DNA of 55,094 nucleotides from Gammaproteobacteria bacterium (lineage in GTDB: Bacteria > Pseudomonadota > Gammaproteobacteria > Pseudomonadales > Azotimanducaceae). The notes beneath the pieces are model-generated. The model was not told where the DNA came from. It saw only the letters and a program-made list of their open reading frames with translations, and made no database searches. Every line of letters starts with the position of its first letter. Position 1 is the first letter of the stretch. The stretch covers positions 1 to 55,094 of the forward strand of contig QJXZ01000254.1 of the NCBI GenBank assembly GCA_003248125.1, read 5' to 3'. Shown one piece after another: positions 51,987-55,094 of this stretch. The translations under genes and the position numbers were made by a program.

Positions 51987-54900
51987 TGTTGCGTGCGGCG
52001 ACATGGCTTGCGTTTGCGTTCGCGCTGCTGGCGTGCGCGTCGCCGCAGAACCGCAGCGGCACCATCGCCGAGTTGCGCAAGGTCGATGCCGACCTCACGG
52101 AGATTCGGGTCGACGACAGCCTCGGCAAGGCGATGGAGAGCTACCGCGCCTTCCTGGAGGCAACCCCTCATCACGCCAAAGCACCGGATGCGATGCGGCG
52201 CTTGGCAGATCTGCAGATCGAGAAGGAGTACGGCGTCATTGGCGACGGCACCATTATCGAGATGGCGGCACCCGAAGACGCCGAAGCTGCTGGCAGCGGC
52301 GCAGTGCCGTCGGGCGGCCGGTCCGCGACGCGGCCAGGCATCGCCGAAGAGACGGAGTCTGATGCGGCCTTCGAGGAGCGCACCACGGCGCGTCGACTCC
52401 TGACGTCGCGCGAGGTGTTCGACGCAAACGAGCTACCCACCTCGTCGGCGCCTGCAGACCTTTCCGGCCCCGCGCAAGCGATCGCGACCTACAAGCGGAT
52501 CCTTTCCGAGTACCCGTGGTACGAACGCAACGACCAGGTGCTCTACCAGATGGCGCGCGCCTACGACGAGTTGGCCGACCCCGACGAAGCGATGCGCGTC
52601 GTCGAGCGGTTGATTGCCGAATATCCCGGCTCGAAATACTTGGATGAAGTGTACTTCCGGCGTGGCGAGTACCACTTCGTGCGTCGCAAATATCGCGATG
52701 CCGAGAACGCGTACCAGGCCGTAGTCGCAATGGGTGAAGCCTCACCCTTCTACGAGCTCGCGGTCTACAAGCTCGGTTGGTCGTTTTACAAGCAGGACCT
52801 GTACGACGACGCGCTACACCAGTTTCTCGCCTTGCTCGACTATCGGCTGTCGCTGGGCTACGACTTCGATGCGCCGCCGACCGGTGCCGACGACGAGAAC
52901 GACGAGCGGCGCATTGCCGACACGTTCCGCGTAGTGAGCTTGAGTTTCACCAACCTCGGCAACGCCGACGAGCTGTCGAAGTATTTCTCTACTTGGGGTC
53001 ACCGCACGTACGAAGATCGGATCTACCGCAATCTCGGCGAGTTCCATCTCGAGAAGCGACGGTTCAACGACGCGGCCCAGGTCTATCACGCGTTTGTCGA
53101 GCTGTATCCGCTTCACAAGGTTGCGCCGCATTTCAGCATGCGTGTCGTCGACATCTACGAAGCGGGCGATTTCCCGCTGCTGGTTGTCGATGCGAAGAAA
53201 GACTTTGCGGCGCGCTACGGCGTCAACGCTGAGTACTGGCATTACTTCGACATGGCCGAGGCGCCGGAGGTACGCGACTATCTGAAGGCCAACCTCATCG
53301 ATTTGGCGAACCACTATCACGCGCTGTATCAGCAGGAAGATTTAGAAGACGAGCGGCCCGCAAACTACCGTGAAGCGCTTGCTTGGTATCGCGAGTTCCT
53401 CGACTCCTTCCCCGAAGAGGATGTTTCGCCGTCCATCAACTACCAACTCGCCGATCTGCTGCTGGAGCACGAGGACTTCGGTGAAGCGGCTGCGGAATAC
53501 GAGCGCACCGCGTACGATTACCCCGTGCACGAGCGTGCAGCCGCCGCCGGCTATGCGGCGATCTATGCGCACCGCGAACAGCTCAAGGTGGTATCGGGCG
53601 CCACGCTGCCGACCACGCGACTCGCGACGGTGGAAAGCTCGCTGCGATTCGCGGACACGTTCCCCGATCACGAACACGCGGCCACCGTGCTCGGTGCCGC
53701 GATCGAAGACCTGTACGACATGCGCGATTTCGAGCGCGCGATTGTCGCCGGTGAATCGCTCATCGATCGCTTTCCCGCCGCGGACATGGCGCTACGTCGC
53801 ACGGCCTGGCTAATCGTCGGCCACGCTTCGCTCGAACTCGCCCGGTACGAAGCGGCGGAACACGGCTACACCGAGGCACTCGCACTGATGGCGCCCGACG
53901 ACGACGATCGGCTCAAGGTGGTCGAAAACCTGGCGGCGTCGATCTATAAGCAAGGCGAGCAGGCGCGCGCGCTCGACGACTATGGCCTGGCCGCAGAACA
54001 CTTCCTGCGCATCAAGGCGGTAGCGCCCGGCTCGCAGATTCGCGCCGCCGCCGAGTACGATGCTGCCGCCGCACTCATTCATCTCGAGGATTGGCAGCGC
54101 GCGGCGGACGTGCTCGAGGACTTCCGCGCCGCCTTCCCAGACCACGATCTGCGGCCGGAGGCGACCCGGCAGCTGGCCGATGTCTACGAGAAAGTCGGTG
54201 ACCTGTCACGCTCGGCTTCCGAATACGAGCGCGTCGCCGACGACGCGACCGATCCCGAGAGCCGACGGCAGGCGATTCTCGTGGCGGCCGACATGTACGA
54301 GAAAGCCAAGGCGAATGCCGATGCGTTGCGTGTGTACCTCGGGTACATCGACGAGTTCCCGCGCCCCATCGACGTCGCCGTGGAGATCCGATTCAAGGTT
54401 GCCGACATGTACAAGACAGCCGGCGACGACGGGTCGTATCGGCAGCAACTCTCGGCGATCGTCGAGATCGACGGCACCGCCGGCGCCGAGCGCACCGATC
54501 GCACTCGCTTCCTGGGCGCCAAGTCTGCGCTGGTGCTGACCGAGCCGCTGTTCGTCGAGTTCAACGGCTTGGCGTTGTCACAGCCGTTCGAATCCAGCCT
54601 TGCCCAAATGCGCAGTCGCATGGACGTGGCGCTCGCTGCGTTCGAGAAGCTGGTCGCCTACGAGGTTGCGGAAGTCACCGCCGCGTCGACCTACTACATC
54701 GCGGAAATCTACGGACATTTGAGCGACGCGTTCGTCGCTTCCGAACGGCCGGCGAACTTGAGCGGCGCAGATCTCGCCGACTACGAGATGGTGCTCGAAG
54801 AGGAGGCCTATCCGTTCGAGGAGCGATCCATCGAGGTGCACCAGGAAAACATCGAGTTGATGCGCGTCGGTGTATTCAACGCATGGGTACAGCGGAGCTT

Positions 54901-55094
54901 GGACGAGCTCGCGACGCTGGTGCCGGGGCGCTACGCGAAGAACGAGATCAGCAGCGGTCCGCTCGGTGCGATCGAAGAGTACGCGTACCGCACACCGGTG
55001 CCGACACCGACCATCGACGCTGAGCCGCAAGACGATGGCTCGACTGCCGAGGCGCCGAACGATGCGGCACCGGCACCGAACGATTTCGCAGGAG
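51983..55094 (+). CDS. TPR-repeat lipoprotein (3' end outside window)
   Basis: The frame is open from ATG at 51983 to the window end, at least 1037 residues. The N-terminus carries a lipobox (FALLACAS), so the protein should be a lipoprotein. TPR-like units are spread throughout, for example KRILSEYPWYERNDQVLYQM, RGEYHFVRRKYRDAENAY and YEKVGDLSRSASEYERVA. A second start ATG at 51986 follows directly. The overlap ATGA couples it to the upstream TPR gene. The end is acidic and proline-rich. It is the third gene of a three-gene set whose partners may lie beyond the edge. Confidence 0.85.
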   Translation, partial: MMLRAATWLAFAFALLACASPQNRSGTIAELRKVDADLTEIRVDDSLGKAMESYRAFLEATPHHAKAPDAMRRLADLQIEKEYGVIGDGTIIEMAAPEDAEAAGSGAVPSGGRSATRPGIAEETESDAAFEERTTARRLLTSREVFDANELPTSSAPADLSGPAQAIATYKRILSEYPWYERNDQVLYQMARAYDELADPDEAMRVVERLIAEYPGSKYLDEVYFRRGEYHFVRRKYRDAENAYQAVVAMGEASPFYELAVYKLGWSFYKQDLYDDALHQFLALLDYRLSLGYDFDAPPTGADDENDERRIADTFRVVSLSFTNLGNADELSKYFSTWGHRTYEDRIYRNLGEFHLEKRRFNDAAQVYHAFVELYPLHKVAPHFSMRVVDIYEAGDFPLLVVDAKKDFAARYGVNAEYWHYFDMAEAPEVRDYLKANLIDLANHYHALYQQEDLEDERPANYREALAWYREFLDSFPEEDVSPSINYQLADLLLEHEDFGEAAAEYERTAYDYPVHERAAAAGYAAIYAHREQLKVVSGATLPTTRLATVESSLRFADTFPDHEHAATVLGAAIEDLYDMRDFERAIVAGESLIDRFPAADMALRRTAWLIVGHASLELARYEAAEHGYTEALALMAPDDDDRLKVVENLAASIYKQGEQARALDDYGLAAEHFLRIKAVAPGSQIRAAAEYDAAAALIHLEDWQRAADVLEDFRAAFPDHDLRPEATRQLADVYEKVGDLSRSASEYERVADDATDPESRRQAILVAADMYEKAKANADALRVYLGYIDEFPRPIDVAVEIRFKVADMYKTAGDDGSYRQQLSAIVEIDGTAGAERTDRTRFLGAKSALVLTEPLFVEFNGLALSQPFESSLAQMRSRMDVALAAFEKLVAYEVAEVTAASTYYIAEIYGHLSDAFVASERPANLSGADLADYEMVLEEEAYPFEERSIEVHQENIELMRVGVFNAWVQRSLDELATLVPGRYAKNEISSGPLGAIEEYAYRTPVPTPTIDAEPQDDGSTAEAPNDAAPAPNDFAG

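Overview
The window looks like a chromosomal segment of a high-GC gammaproteobacterium, probably an environmental lineage near the Nevskiales/Steroidobacterales type. That placement is inferred from gene content and order: thiL-pgpA, xseB-ispA, a wax ester synthase, and many acyl-CoA and aromatic-type accessory enzymes. No rRNA, tRNA, CRISPR array, prophage or plasmid gene was seen. Genes are tightly packed, with many 1-, 4- and 8-base start/stop overlaps.

Region 1 (1-12452) is mostly housekeeping. It holds thiL (cut by the window edge), pgpA, a membrane-anchored retropepsin-like protease, the xseB-ispA pair, a c'-type cytochrome facing a cytochrome b561-like protein, a Sel1-repeat protein, an MFS transporter, pyrC, a Sua5-type tRNA t6A enzyme, a Pcm methyltransferase with an export signal, a zinc-ribbon protein, nhaA and an exported PRC-barrel/EF-hand protein.

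Region 2 (12509-24442) is a set of small enzymes and conserved unknowns: GFA, M20 peptidase, DUF2277, SRPBCC, YjbR, DUF488, a tandem GST-N protein and a rhomboid protease. Acyl-CoA and redox genes follow: an SDR, an unequal pair of CaiB/BaiF CoA transferases, a VOC protein, an FAD oxidoreductase and an enoyl-CoA hydratase. A single RAYT-type transposase element with perfect 19-bp inverted ends fills the gap between two convergent stop codons.

Region 3 (24423-36581) is the most unusual. Two paralogous BTAD (SARP-like) regulators bracket FMO, OsmC and duplicated-DUF4242 genes. One regulator is fused to an alpha/beta hydrolase with an intact triad, the other to an AAA ATPase/TPR module. Divergent from this block runs an operon that starts with a cysteine synthase-glutaredoxin fusion, followed by an isopenicillin-N-synthase-like oxygenase, a carboxymuconolactone-decarboxylase-like protein and a type-B carboxylesterase. 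Together the two blocks look like an uncharacterised small-molecule sensing and conversion locus.

Region 4 (36586-43936) has an MFS gene broken by one frameshift, a VOC protein, an unknown protein and a three-gene operon of cyclase, styrene-oxide-isomerase (StyC)-like membrane protein and amidase. Divergent from that operon is a DUF35/thiolase-like pair followed by a second GFA protein.

Region 5 (43955-55094) holds an exported protein made of nine 33-residue two-cysteine repeats, followed in the same frame after one TGA by a CxxC protein. A Crp/Fnr regulator, a transglutaminase-like protein and a WS/DGAT wax ester synthase come next. The window ends in a three-gene cluster of exported coiled-coil and TPR proteins that continues past the edge.
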